A stretch of 64,000 nt of DNA, taken from the NCBI GenBank assembly GCA_015680685.1, contig MNCI01029312.1, positions 181,291-245,290 of the forward strand, read 5' to 3'. Within the stretch, counting starts at the first letter, position 1. The number at the start of each line of letters is the position of its first letter. Origin of the DNA: Gnetum montanum. Taxonomy: Eukaryota > Streptophyta > Gnetopsida > Gnetales > Gnetaceae. The notes below the pieces were generated by a model. The model was not told the DNA's origin. It searched no databases and saw nothing but the letters and a program-made list of their open reading frames with translations. Positions 11,148-23,347 of this stretch are shown here, one piece after another. The position numbers and the translations under genes are program-made.

Positions 11148-13950
11148 ATGGCATATAACCAAGATTCTATGAGGGTTTATGGCCCTAAAGATCCTACCAT
11201 GGATGAACATAGAAAATTACTCAAGCTAAAAAGGAAAAGCCCAAATTTTATCATAATTGATAAAAATTACTATAATTTCATCTGTGCTAAAATCCAAGCT
11301 AACTTTCCCATCCTATATACAAAGGCCAAATCCAAACAGGAGTATGATCTAAACCACTCTAATAGGAAGGAGTACATTCCTTCCCATTGTGACCAAATAC
11401 CTTTAAGTGACACTCACATGCATGTGCTATTTCAATTAATTGAAATGGATGAACAAGATAGGATGTCAAGCTCATAGGATCAACAAGAGAAACAAGATGA
11501 GTTCAAGGCAGAGTAGGAGCTAGACACATTTATCATAAACATTTTCCAATAGTCGACTCTATAAGAAACCACCTCTAGCTCTATACCCCTATAATTTCCT
11601 ACAGGGTAGATACCTCAGTGCCCTCCTATTCATCCTACAATTTTTGAGTCCACATCCATCACTTCCACATACCAGGTGTAAATCATATCTCAGTCCACCT
11701 CCTTATTCTTAGTGATCCCCTTTACCACCCAACCTCACTCCATTCTCCTAGCCTCGGTGATGTCTATCTCATCATCTGCCTTTTTGATACCAATGGAACC
11801 CTCATTGGTATCCAAAGCAATATAAGCCTCTCATACTCTTTTCATCCCCTACATACCACAAGTTCCAACTCAAATGACTTTTTCCTTGTTTAATCCACTT
11901 ATGATGGTGGCCACATGACCTCTTCCCTCTATGCCAATGTTGATTGTATAATCTCAAGCTTCATAGCTATCACATCAACCATCAATACAAGCATTGCAGC
12001 CCACAGGGATGTCACCCCCTATGATGGTGGCTACATGGCCTCTTTCCTCTATGCTAATATTAATTGTACAACCTCAAGCTACACAACTCCTACCTCAACC
12101 ATCAATACAGCCACCTTAGCCCATAGGGATGCCTTAAGACTTGGATCAAGCCTTCCAAATGATCCAAGACATTACTAAAGAGCTACAAAACATTAAGGCT
12201 AGTATAACTCAAATGGTCAAGGTTCTAGATTTTTATCGAGATGATCCTATAAGACATGCTATGCCTCAAATGGTCTTATCCACTAGCATGCCCATACTAA
12301 ACTTAACAATATACAATGATGAATGGAATCCCAAAGTATGCCTAGTTACCTTTTGGTTTAAGTGCCTCTTTTTGCAAGCTTGGCCTCATATGATACTACA
12401 AGCTTTCCCCATGTCTCTTAAGGGTAAGGCTCTAGATTGGTATCAAACCTTACCTAGAGATTTAATCTCTTCCCTTGATGACTTAATAATCTAATTTTTC
12501 AACTTGAAGCAAAATTCCACATTAGATCAACTAATTAAGGTGAAGTAGGGGTCACTTGAATTGGTCAAAAGGTTCATTCAAAGGTGGAACTCAACACTTA
12601 CTAAGATTCTAGAGCCTATTTTTGAAACTCACCTCTTGTCCATCTACACAGGAGTAGTAAATGACTTCATTAAGTTAAAGCTTTACTACCTAGTGCCCTA
12701 GTCACTAAGCCAAGCCTTCTTGTAAACAAAGAATATGTAGGAGGTAGTTGAGGCAAGCAACGATCTAGCATATGTGGCCTATAAAAACCAACATGCTATG
12801 AGGGATAGCAATAAAACCAAGTAAGAACATACAACTTTGCTTACAGTAGCAAAAGACTCAAAACAAAGAGAGAGGTGAGAATCACCATCATGTAACACAT
12901 CTTTCAACTCATTCCAACCACCCACTTCCTATGCTCCAAATAAACCAAGACCAAAATTTAGACGGAAGGATAGGTCTAGGTATACTAGTTTTCCTATGAA
13001 GCCCTCTGAGCTTCTAGAATAGTTACTTAAATAGGACCATATACAACATAAGAAACTATATGAAGAGGCTTGTAAGAGTCATAATCATTTTTGTGATATA
13101 GCTAAAGACCCAAAAATAGGTACCAAAGACAATTCCAAGCTACCAAAGTACTTTAGACCTAATAGGTACTATCATTCTCGTCAAATGGTTGGTCATGACA
13201 CTAATTTTTTCCTAGCATTAAAGGATGAACTCTAGAATATGATAGACTATGATGAGTTGGTGTTGAATGAGGCAAACTCTTCAAGTGCTAATAATAACTC
13301 TAACACTCTAGCCTCATTCATAGAAACTAAATGGTCAAATCATCCTAAGGAGTCATTGATCATCAAAATACTACTATAACCCCAAAATAAAAAACCTAGA
13401 GAACCCATCATCATACAAATATCACCTTCTCAAGACCCTAAGAAACCTTTCATCATATGTGTCCCCCCTTTAGTGGCATCAACTTCATAGCCTAAACCAT
13501 GAGATGCTAATCCTCCAAAGCCTAAGAAACCATTCATTATCTTGACGCTTCCACCTTCAACAAGTAAAATTATGATAACCTGTGACCAAAGCCCACCTAT
13601 AATGGTCCACAACTTAGAGTTTGGCAAAAAATCATCATCTCAATGGTAATGAAAATATCCTATCACCAAACCAACAACAAAGCCTACTAAAAATACCCAA
13701 CAAAAAAAATGTTTAAAGCATGTTTACAAACCGAGACCTACAACAAGACCAACTACACTAATGGCCAAGGGGCCTAAGGCACATGTACCAAAACCTAAGC
13801 CATGAACTCTAGGAAGGATGGAAAAGGTTAGAACCACTATGGCCAAAACATCACATGCCAAGGGAAAGAGCTTCCTCATAATAATGGAGCAAGACAAATG
13901 GTCCCTCAAACAAAAGAGCACAGCACTGAGCCTATGCGACCTAGTCATGA
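11148..13950 (+). pseudogene. gag: Gag of element F, decayed
   Basis: The first Met at 11148 opens 109 residues (MAYNQDSMRVYGPKD...) matching the N-terminal gag region of A: FICAKIQANF against FVCSKIQVGL. The Retrotrans_gag core (12141-12800) contains VTFWFKCLFLQAWPHMI, FPMSLKGKALDWYQTLPRD and ISSLDDLI. The C-terminal block near 12980-13260 has MKPSELLE and YYHSRQMVGHDTNFFLALKD, a worn form of the Y-H-x-GH-x-T-x-C finger-like motif common in these Gags. A Lys/Pro/Thr-rich linker leads to protease. Stops and frameshifts interrupt it. Gag would package element RNA in cytoplasmic particles. Confidence 0.85.
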
Positions 13951-14109
13951 CTTCTCCTACTCATAGAGATGCACTAGCTTAGGTATTAACCTCTATCCCT
14001 ATCAACAAAGACACACCCACCAACAAAGAGTCAATCCACTCTATCATTAAGTAAGCATTACTTAGAGAAAACAAGCATCAATCCATACTCAAATTCAATG
14101 ATAGTGAGG

Positions 14110-14564
14110 TAAATATTGACTTGTAAAATAGGGAAGTACTATTTTCTCCTCTCCTCATTACTATACATGTTGGTAGGTACAAGGTTCATCGTGCTTATGT
14201 GGATGATGAGGTAGCAACTAATGTGGTACCATTTTCCATTGTTAACAAGCTAGGCTTAATCAAGAACATCCATGAAACCACTACCTCAACACTAAAGTCA
14301 TTTAATGGATTACAAGTAGTAGTGGGAGGTTCTATTTCCTTGGATTTCATAGTTGGAGAGTCGTTTCCCATATCCACTAACTTCTCAATGGTTGAAGAGA
14401 CACATAGCTTCAACTTGATTCTAGGAAGGCCATGGTTAGCTAAGATTCATGTAGTCTCATCACCTATCCATCAAGAGATTCACTTGCCCTATGATGGAGG
14501 AAAAATTGTCATTCATGGAGATGATATGTCACTATCTTCAATTAGCTATGTCAACATCAACTAA
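14110..14564 (+). pseudogene. Aspartic protease of element F
   Basis: Open for 121 residues from 14199. The active-site region reads YVDDEVATNVVPFSIVNKLG and the second block FNLILGRPWLAKIH, the hallmark pair of Tat-type proteases. The Gly after the catalytic Asp is replaced (Asp-Asp-Glu), so activity is doubtful. It follows gag without a gap and ends in the conserved 'IHQEIHLPYDGGKIVIHGDD' tail. It would cleave the Gag-Pol polyprotein. Confidence 0.85.
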
Positions 14565-16863
14565 GGTTTAGAGGTGGAGTTTCAAGAGGAAAATCCTAAA
14601 ACTCAAGTTGGGTCCAGAAGTAATAAAACTAATAATAATAATAATGAACCTAAAGTCTCCAAAAGCGATCAACGAAAACACATATCAATTACCATGTCAA
14701 ACAACTAGAATGATGAGAGTGTGATTATGCAAAGGAAGCCCTTTGATTTATCAAAGGTCAAATAATAAATGGTTTTTAAATATATTATTCCTTCTTTTGC
14801 TAATGAAATCTTGTTCACCTTTACAACCTTATACCATGTTTCATGATTTATTTTATCCCTATATGCCCTTTCGATGCTATTCCATACTTGCTAAGCAAGT
14901 ATGGATCACGGTCCACCAAGGCCTAAAACTAGCAAAACAATGGTCTACCATGGCCTAAAACTAGCAAATTGCATGGCCCACCATGGCATAAAATTGGCAA
15001 AACATCATAATTTATTTACAATATTACTACCTAGTCAATTTTACTTCTTTATTACATTATAATCGTGTAATTTAGCAAAAACAACTTTATACCATAATTG
15101 CAACATGAAACCATGTAACATGCATGAAACTCCCTTTGCCTAATTCATTCATTACACTAATGATGAACTAGTAGTTAAAAAGGGAAAACATTTTAGCAAT
15201 GTTAGGATTGTCGGAGATCAAAACATCAAAAAAAAATTAAATTTGGATGGATCCCACTAGGTTTCTCCCAAGTGATAGGGTTTAAGGCCTAAAATTCCAT
15301 TAACATTGGGGTTTAACCCTCATGAAGCCTTAAAAAAATTACTAACTTGAAACTTCCATCGACCATGTTGGTCAGTGTGTATCTAGCATGGGCTAAGCAT
15401 CCCATGCATAACATGTGAAAACTCAAGAACCCCATTCCAAATTTAGCAACCAAATGTTGATGCCAACAAGTACCAAGCACCAAGAGAGATAAGAATCCAT
15501 CATAGCACCTTCTATTTTTGGCAACACCATTGACCTAAAACCCATCCATGCTAGACAATGTTGCTCTAAGGAGGATGGAATTCAAAAGAAATAGCCAAGC
15601 CACAATTTGACCCCAAAATGATCTCATTAAGCCTAAAGCCTTTATAGTAGCCTCCAAAAACTCTGAAACCTTGTCAAATCCAATAAAAAGTGGCAAAAAT
15701 CATGGATTTCAGTGGAGCCATGTTGTGGGAACCTCAACCACATTGGTTAGCATGGCCCCTACATGGTTGGATGGGGTGTGACCGTAAAAAACCAAAAGTA
15801 ACCTCCAAATTGACATATCATAGCCTTCTGACCTCCTTAAAGTCCTCGGTATCCAAAAATCAAGCAAAATAAGTTTAAGTCCTTGCCAACCCCCTTACCC
15901 ACATTGAGGAGCCCTTCACCCATGCTGGCTAGTATGTGTTTATCATGGATGTTTTGAGGATATCCCATAAAAACCCATAGATGCACCAAAATGACTTCAA
16001 AACTTACCCCTATGACTCTAAGACCTTCCTAGAGTGTTTAATGACTGCAAATCAAGTAAAAATTAGCTGAAATTAGCCAAAAAAAATCTATCCATGCTAG
16101 AGAATGCTTCACCCATGCTAGCCAATGTGAGTCCAATGTGGGTGACATAAAGAAAACACATAGGAGGCTCATAGATGCATCATATTGGTTCCAAATTATA
16201 CTACCTTAACCCTAGCACCCTGTTAAAGCCTCCAAAACCCATCAAATGCTAGAAAATAAGCCAAAAGTATTAAAAATATATTATCCCCCTCCATCCATGC
16301 TAGGGCCACATTGGCCAATTTGGCCTAGACAATGACTAGAATAAATATCAAAAAGCCTTCAAAGTTACTGATTTTGATGCCAAATACTAGTTATCAAGAG
16401 TAGAAACCCTAGGAACTTGAATACATAGTCAATTTGATGTCAAGGATTCCTAGAAATTAGTATTCCCATGTAGCCACATTGGAGAAGACCAAAGCCACGT
16501 TGGCCAATGTGGCCCTAATGCAGGTAAGGGATTTTACCAATTTTGGCAGTACATCAACACATTAAAAAGCATAAAACTTTGCCTGGTGGATCCTAGGACA
16601 TCAAAACCTCAAACGTATTATAGATTAATGTCACTTAAACCATAAAAGCCCACCATACCTCCTCACCCATGTTGGGGCATTGCTACCCAACATGGCTAGG
16701 GGGTATAACCATGCCAGAGCTAAAACAACCATGAAACATGGATAGTTGTAAGCCTAATCCTTCAACATGAGTACTAGTAACCTTAAAGATTTGAAAACCT
16801 AATTGCATTACCTATAAAACCTACTAGGAACCAAAAAAGAAGTATATCCATGCTAAGGGCCAC
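14565..16863 (+). repeat. Protease-RT spacer of element F with two repeat types
   Basis: No gene supported. From 14900 to 15010 a roughly 45-base unit repeats around ATGGTCTACCATGGCCTAAA and AACTAGCAAA, the reverse-sense equivalent of the TAGTTTAAGGCC repeats of D. From 15350 to 16880 the phrase CCATGCTAGCCAATGTGG and variants recur every 150-250 bases, separated by sequence with AAAACC/CCAAAA words. The position matches the intron-bearing spacer known between protease and RT in Ogre-type elements. The N-terminal part of RT is missing at its right end. Confidence 0.55.
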
Positions 16864-17480
16864 TTGATCCATGCTAGCCAACGTAGCCTTATCATGGGTA
16901 CGGTCCATAACAATGCCAACCTTTGTACAACCTTCATGACTCCTTGTAATACATTTTGTTACATTGTGATGTCATTTGGCCTAAAGAATGCAGGAGAAAC
17001 ATACCAAAGAGCTATGATGTATATCTTTAGTGAGTATTTACTAGGTTTTCTCAATGATTACATAGATGATATAGTTGTTAAGTCCAAAGTGGTCAATGAC
17101 CACACTCATGACCTTGACCTTATGTGTAAATAATGTCTCACGTAAGAGCTTAGGCGTAATCCCAAAAAGTGTGTCTTTGGTGTCAAAACTGGTAAGATGC
17201 TTGGCTTTGTAGTATCTAAAGAAGGGATACATGTCAATTCCAACAGGGTTAAAGCCATATCCAACTTGGCTATACCAACTAACCTTAAGGAGATTTGGGG
17301 ACTACATGGTAGATTACAATTTATCTATAGGTTCTTCACTAGGCTCATGGATAAGATACAACCCATGCAACACTTGCTTAAGAAAGAGGCCAACTATGAG
17401 TGGATGGCTCAATGCCAGGAAGTATTTAAAAATCTTGAGAAAGAGTTGGTGCAACTACTAATAGTCTATCACTACAAAAG
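16864..17480 (+). pseudogene. Reverse transcriptase of element F (palm to connection)
   Basis: Begins in the middle of RT. LCTTFMTPCNTFCYIVMSFG leads to LKNAGETYQRAM and then YIDDIVVKSK, where the Y-I-D-D catalytic motif is intact. After a short broken stretch, MLGFVVSKEGIHVNSNRVKA and LKEIWGLHGRLQFIYRF follow, ending with DKIQPMQHLLKKEANYEW. These blocks are typical of Ty3/gypsy RT. The fingers subdomain is missing and a frameshift lies near 17133, so it is dead. Confidence 0.9.
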
Positions 17481-18080
17481 GATAAGCCCTTTTATATCTA
17501 CCTTGCTATCAATGATACATCCATTGCCTCTCTACTCTATCAGAAATGAAATCCTGGAGTTGAGTTAACAATATACTACCTTAGCCATGCATTGATTGTC
17601 TATGAGACTTGATACACTAAAGTAGAGAAATATTTTCTAGCCCTAGTCTTCTCCTCATTGAAGAAGTGAAGACAATACCTCTTTAGGAGCTAGGTCAATG
17701 CCATTTGTAAAGATAATGTGCATAGAGCCATCATGACCAATATCTATGAAAGTAGTCATATAACCTATTGGAAAGCCATAATAGTCACATTTGACCTTAA
17801 TTATATCTCTCAAACCTCAATAATGGTCAAGATATAGCCACACAAATTAGTGTTTCACCAATAGAAGATCATGCAGCCATAGACATTGAATTTCTAGATG
17901 AGCATATCAACGTTGTTAGCAATGTACCTGAGGGATAAGAGGTGATTGTGCACTTTGATGGAGCTTTGACTACCCATGGGGCCATTGTTGCTATCATCAT
18001 ACCACTCTCGTCTAGTGAAATCAAACCCTTCACTTACCATTCTAAATTTCCATGTACCAATAATTTAGTGGAGCATGAAC
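17481..18080 (+). pseudogene. Connection RNase H and start of a second RNase H of element F
   Basis: 17481-17780 reads KPFYIYLAINDTSIASLLYQ, then TIYYLSHALIVYET and KVEKYFLALVFSSLKK: the degenerate RNase H typical of Ty3/gypsy. From 17942 a second, archaeal-type RNase H starts (VHFDGALTTHGAIVAII, then FPCTNNLVEHE) and stops at about 18080, where copia element H begins. The rest of this domain and the integrase are absent on the far side of H. Confidence 0.8.
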
Positions 18081-18114
18081 AAATACAAATATTTCAAATG
18101 GAGACTACAAGGAC

Positions 18115-19086
18115 TCATGGGAGCATGGACAAGTACAAGGAGTACAAGCCAAATGAAGATGCTCCAATGATTGAGAGGAAGCTAAATCAGAAAGAGAAAG
18201 CCTAAAAAGTCAAAATTCAAAAGCTAAGAATATGTCTCCAAGAAGTAGGAGATGTCTTGGTTGAAGTAAGGATCATACAAAAAAAATGTCTTCCAAAAAT
18301 AGGAGATGTCTTCTTTGTAGAGAAGATGTCTCCATAGATATATATCCATAGAGACATCCCAACTTTTAGGATAGTTGTCTCCCTAAAATTGAAGTTAGTT
18401 TTAGAGAGATATCCCAATCTTGAAGGAGCTGTCTATACTAGTCATTAGATAGCCATTGTATGAATTTTAAGACTCCTAGGCTATAAGAAGACTTCACTTT
18501 CTCATGTATTGTGAAAATGTTGTGCATGAATTGTCACTATCAAAGTAATCATTGTATATTATGCCTGTGTACCTCATTTGTAAAATCATTTGCATGATTG
18601 ATTGTAATTGTGCTTCAAAGGAAAAGTACTTGTAATCTAAGTTACATTCTTCCTTTTTTTTTGTTTCTCTCTTGTTAGCCTATTGGGATTGATGTGCTTC
18701 TTGTGAGAAGGCATTGTCATCAAGCTTGTTGAGATCCTGCAGGATTGAGTATTTGTGTAGCATCAAAACACTTTAGAGAGGAGCTTAATTTGTAAAAGTT
18801 TTGGGATCTTTAAAACCACATTCTAAGTTTGTGGAGAACTTGTGGGGTTGAGTGATTTCACAGTGAAAAAACATTATGGAGCAAAGCTTAAATATTGTAC
18901 AAGGTGTGGTGCCCTTCAAACCACATTTTTAGGAAACAAAGTTTATAGGTGTACAAGGATTCTATCCTCTGAGTGTAAGCATACCCAAATTGGAAAATCA
19001 TGTAAAAATTGAGTATGACTTTTTTTTCCTATTTAATCTTGATTTGAGAAACTTATTCATCCCCCCTTTTAAGTTCTTCATCCTCA
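18115..19086 (+). repeat. 5' LTR of copia element H (start truncated)
   Basis: Aligns with 23450-24367 from GCATGGACAAGTA to TCATCCTCA. A TATA-like CTATAAGAAG at 18481 is conserved at 23763. U3 contains many AGATGTCT/AGACATC words. The 100 bases that open the right LTR (23348-23450) have no clear counterpart here. Confidence 0.8.
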
Positions 19087-19088
19087 AG

Positions 19089-19101
19089 TGATATGAGAGA
19101 T
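19089..19101 (+). other. Primer binding site of element H
   Basis: TGATATGAGAGAT lies two bases past the LTR end. It is a decayed match to TGGTATCAGAGC, complementary to the 3' end of initiator tRNA-Met and standard in Ty1/copia. Confidence 0.65.
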
Positions 19102-19140
19102 TAGTACTCTTTCATTTGACATCAATTCAAAGAGTGAACT

Positions 19141-20990
19141 ATGGAGGGAAAATATTACACAAAGGCACTGATGTTCAATGGGTTTGACTTTACCTATTGA
19201 AAGGAAAGGATTCAAGGCTTCTTTGAGTCTATGGAGTTTGAAGTATGGAAGTCCATCGTTGAAGGCTACACACTATCCATCGACAGTACAACAAAATCCA
19301 TGAAGCCCCAAATCAAATGGATGCAAGAGGAAAAAGATAAGTTCATGCTTGATTTTAAAGTAAAACATTTTTTATATTGTGCATTGAATAAATATAAATT
19401 TAATAGAGTATTTGGATGTAAAATGCCCAAATAAATTTTGGAAACATTAGAGGCTACTTATGAGGGAACTTTAATAGTTAAGCAATCTAAACTTTTGGTC
19501 TTACAAAGTGAGTATGATAAGCTCAAAATGACAGAAGATGAGAAAATAAAAGATTATTTCTCTAGAGAAAATGATCTTGTTGTGCCTATTAGAGGTACTA
19601 GTAAATATTTACTAAAAATTGATGTCATAATAAAAATGATTATAACTCTTCAACTGGAACTTAGATTAAAGGTCACATCCATGGAGGAAATTAGAGATTT
19701 CTCAATTCCAAAATTTGAATTGCTTCAAAGTACTCTATTGCTTATGAAATGAACCTCATAAGTGAAGGGAAATTAAAAAAAAAATCTATCTCCAAAGAAA
19801 AGGAACCTAATGAACAAGATGAGGGCAATGAAGAAGAAATAGCTTTTCTCTCAAGAAGGTTGTAAAGGCTTATGGAAAAAAGAAGAGCAAGCTCAAATCA
19901 GAAAAGAACCAACTAATTCAAAGGTAAAGAAAGAGGTAATAATTTTTCAATTTCTAATTTTGATTATACTTCAATATAATATTGGATTTGTGGTGGAAGG
20001 TGCCATGTGGTCTCTGAATGTCCAAGTAATGACAAGTTGCAAAGGAGGGACAGAGATGATATAGAACTAAAAAAAGACCAACTTCTACACTAGTTGGGAT
20101 GACGGAGAGAAAATTGAAGAAGATATGGAGAATGATGCAAAAGACTCATACCTCATCTATATGGCCCTCACAAATGATGATGTTGGTATCTCATATGAAG
20201 AATTTGAAATGAAGAAGAAAGGTATGAACTTTTGTGAAATGAACTTTTATCTTTTCAAAATCTTTGTACAAAGTTGAGTAAACAAGTAAAAATTAAGGAT
20301 TAAGAAATTTCTTTATTAAATTAAAATATTTTAGATCTCACAAAGGAAATCTCAAACCTCAAGGCTAAGAATAAAGAACTAATCAAGTCTTATGAGTAGA
20401 TGAAGGAAGAGCTTGCAGAGGTAAAACTTGTGAATGAAAGACAAGTTAAAAGGAAAGAGTTCCTTTAGATGGTTTTAGAAAAAGGAAGAAGTCCACATGA
20501 TAAGAGTGGGATGGGATGTTGTACACAAGAGGAATCATCTACACCGACCCCATCTCAACCAAAGGCCACTCCAAAGAGTCAACAATTAACTAGCACTACA
20601 TCTCAATCATGAGTAATTCCAAGGTCTAATCATTTTAACTACTATAGGAAGGTGAGATGTTATTATTATAATAAATTTTGGCATAAGAAATGGAAGTGAA
20701 ATTTAAATTTTTATCATATGAACATCTGGTCATATCATAAGACTCCTTGGTCTTACCAAAATGCATTGAGAAAGAAAACTATGCAGGATCATAAAAAATG
20801 AACAACTCAAAATGATAAGATACTTAAGAAAGAATGGAGATTCAAAAGGAAATAACAGGAAAATGAGGAGACTCTCTCCAAAAAATTTGTGAGATGAGGC
20901 CAAACCTTGAAAATTGAAGAAGTCTGTGTAAGAAGATAAACCTTGAAAGAGGAATCTCATTCTCTAGCTTACTAGGCATCTTCACACTCT
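19141..20990 (+). pseudogene. gag: Copia Gag of element H with zinc knuckle and coiled-coil tail
   Basis: Starts MEGKYYTKALMFNGFDF. The copia gag (UBN2-type) core follows at 19231-19750: WKSIVEGYTLSID, LETLEATYEGTLIVKQSKL, then YDKLKMTEDEKIKDYF. A CCHC knuckle is at about 19985-20030 (CGGRCHVVSECPSN). Beyond it comes YLIYMALTNDDVGISYEEFE and a Lys/Glu/Leu-rich coiled-coil-like stretch, as in SIRE/Maximus Gags. A second finger-like YYYNKFWHKKWK occurs near 20655. Stops and frameshifts are numerous. Confidence 0.8.
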
Positions 20991-21650
20991 TCAACAAGAA
21001 ACATAAGTAGAGGTAAGTGTTTAATTAATTGTAAGTTTTTTTTAAGAATATAATCCTTGGCAGCCATCCTTGAGCCCCATCTTGCCAAACCTCATCTTGC
21101 TGAGACATCTTCTTGAAGACATTTACTTTCAAAAGGAGATGTCTCCCTAGAGACATCTACTCTAAAAATAAGATGTCTTCTTATTTATTCCTTTAGTGTG
21201 ACAAATATTTCTACATTGAAAATTAGATGTCTACTTGGAGTTTTACTAGTAGATGAGACATCAATCTTCCAAAGGAAACATCTTCTATCTCATTAAAAAT
21301 CCTCATTTGATGCAATTATAAAAATTCAAACCCTCATTTTTGTTCTTTTTCATCAAAGACAATCCCACATAGACAAAAACGGATCCATTAGTGATAGCAA
21401 TTTGAGCAGCAATGATGCACAAGAAGGTTGGAATGTCAAGGCCATCACCAAAGAATTCAAGGGAAGGCTTCACCAGCAATGCAGGCACCTACACTCCCTA
21501 GTTTAAATCAACCAATGCCTAACACTAGCTTGAGATAACTCAAACTGTCAATATAATTTCTAAGCATTATTTTTAATTTCCTCTACACAAGTAGCAATAT
21601 TTGATTACTTATTTTCAAGGTTTGAACTAGGTTGCTTTCATTATTATGGA
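20991..21650 (+). repeat. U3-like AGATGTCT block between gag and env-like ORF of H
   Basis: Pol should lie here but is absent. Between 21095 and 21300 the words AGACATCT/AGATGTCT occur at least seven times, as in U3 of the H LTRs (18230-18420, 23560-23700). The remainder to 21650 holds no recognisable gene. Confidence 0.5.
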
Positions 21651-22980
21651 TTTCTTGGTTCCTAAAATTCTTATTCGAGAATTATATTGTAATATTATGA
21701 TTACCAATGCTGTTGTTGGGCATTTACTACTATGGTTGGAGGTTTAGTGATTGATTTGTCTCCCCAAGTAGTAAATGCACTTATTGGGATTTCTAGTACT
21801 AATTGTTTTCAGGTTTCCATTCATTCTATTAATAATATCCTTTCAAATGGTACAACTGTGATCACACATGATGAGTTCTGTGATGCCTTGTTTGGAGAGT
21901 TAGTGTCTTTTGATAAAAGTAGAATTTATAGGAACAAGATGTCTCCAAATGCTTCCACCTTATCCCTTATTATTCTATGTAACATTATTATAAAAGTAAA
22001 ACACTATAGTATCCATTACCATCCTAATCTTTTGTTCTTTACTACCTATTTATAGGACAACCATTGGACTTGGGCCATGCTCTTTGTCATGACATGTTTA
22101 CCATGTTTATCATGTTCACCAAAGAGAGGATCATTGGGCACCATCATCTCATAAACCTTTTGACTATCAAAAATGTGATACCATTCAAGAGATTTCTTTG
22201 CTCAAAGGTAAGAGGAGCCTTGGAGAGTATGTGGATAAGAGAAGCTCCTCACATGCAAATGAAGCATGACCTAGCACCAAATCATCTCCATCACAGAAGA
22301 GGAGAGCAACATCATCATCTAGGGCCTCTTCTTAGTTTAGATCATCCAAATATACTAGTTAGCAGGTGAAATATTTCCTAAAGAAGCTACTTCATCCATT
22401 TGCTCATACTTTTGAGATGATTGGTAGGAATCTTTCTTACTTGCATAAGAGAATGGATAGTGCTAGAGTACCTCTTCCTCTTGATTAACAGCAATTCGTA
22501 GAAATTACCACTCCTACTATTTTTGATAGTGAGGGGGACATACCTCCTCCTTTAAGACACTCTATAGTGGCTAGACCCTCCTAGGCCTATGACTCAGAAA
22601 ATGAGTTAGATTCTAAGCCTGATGCATCACTAGCACATGTCTAGGGAGAGCATCCTGATCTTATGCAGCTTGGCTGTAGCTCTCATCAAGATGATGCTTC
22701 TAGATCTTTCTAGTAGCAGCCTATGAAAATTATCTTTGGAACTTCATCCCAATGAAGGTCTACTAATGCAATCACATATCAAAGGAAGGGAGCTTCTTCA
22801 TCATCTCAACAAACACAAGCACAATAAGATCCTCCAACTTCTTCTCAATTTCAAGTGAAGATTCGTCCATGCAGAGATCTTATTTAGCTATCCTTCTCCA
22901 ATGATGTAACTAAGGTTAGTGGTTAGAGTCCTCAAGTGGTATCTCTCCCTTTTTTGATGTCTAAAAAGGGGAAGACCATT
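21651..22980 (+). pseudogene. Env-like / plant-transposon-protein domain ORF of element H
   Basis: The frame at 21653 gives DFLVPKILIRELYCNIMITN. After a frameshift, GLVIDLSPQVVNALIGISS continues to 22040, resembling the 'LVREFYANL...V.LSP..LN.LLG' pattern of the putative plant transposon protein domain found downstream of pol in SIRE-type elements. 22064-22369 and 22380-22930 are Pro/Ser/Gln rich and end near MSKKGKT, also usual there. Role unknown; 'env-like' is a positional name, and no signal peptide or membrane anchor is visible. Confidence 0.6.
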
Positions 22981-23329
22981 TGATGAACACATGTGTGATT
23001 TTTGTAGATTTTCACATATGTGATTTTTGTATATGTTGAGGATGTATGTGCAATCATTTTGTTTAGACAGTTCATGGATGGATATTTTGTGGAAAATATG
23101 AATAGTTTATGATATAGATAGATGGTTAGCCACTTTTGTGGAGACATTTTTTGCCTTAGCATCGCATGGTATCGTTTCATTAGCTTAGTTTCTTTTTCAA
23201 TTTTATATGATCTCTACCCTATGCTTAGTCCATAGCTACCATTGGAATTTATACATCTTAATATTTTTAATGTTATTGTTATTGTTTCTCACTTTATCAA
23301 CTCATTCATTTTCTTAAGCTTTGGACATC

Positions 23330-23347
23330 ACCAAGAAGGGGGAGATT
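23330..23347 (+). other. Polypurine tract of element H
   Basis: AAGAAGGGGGAGA directly precedes TATTAACC, the decayed TGTTAA start of the 3' LTR. It marks the plus-strand priming site. Confidence 0.75.
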
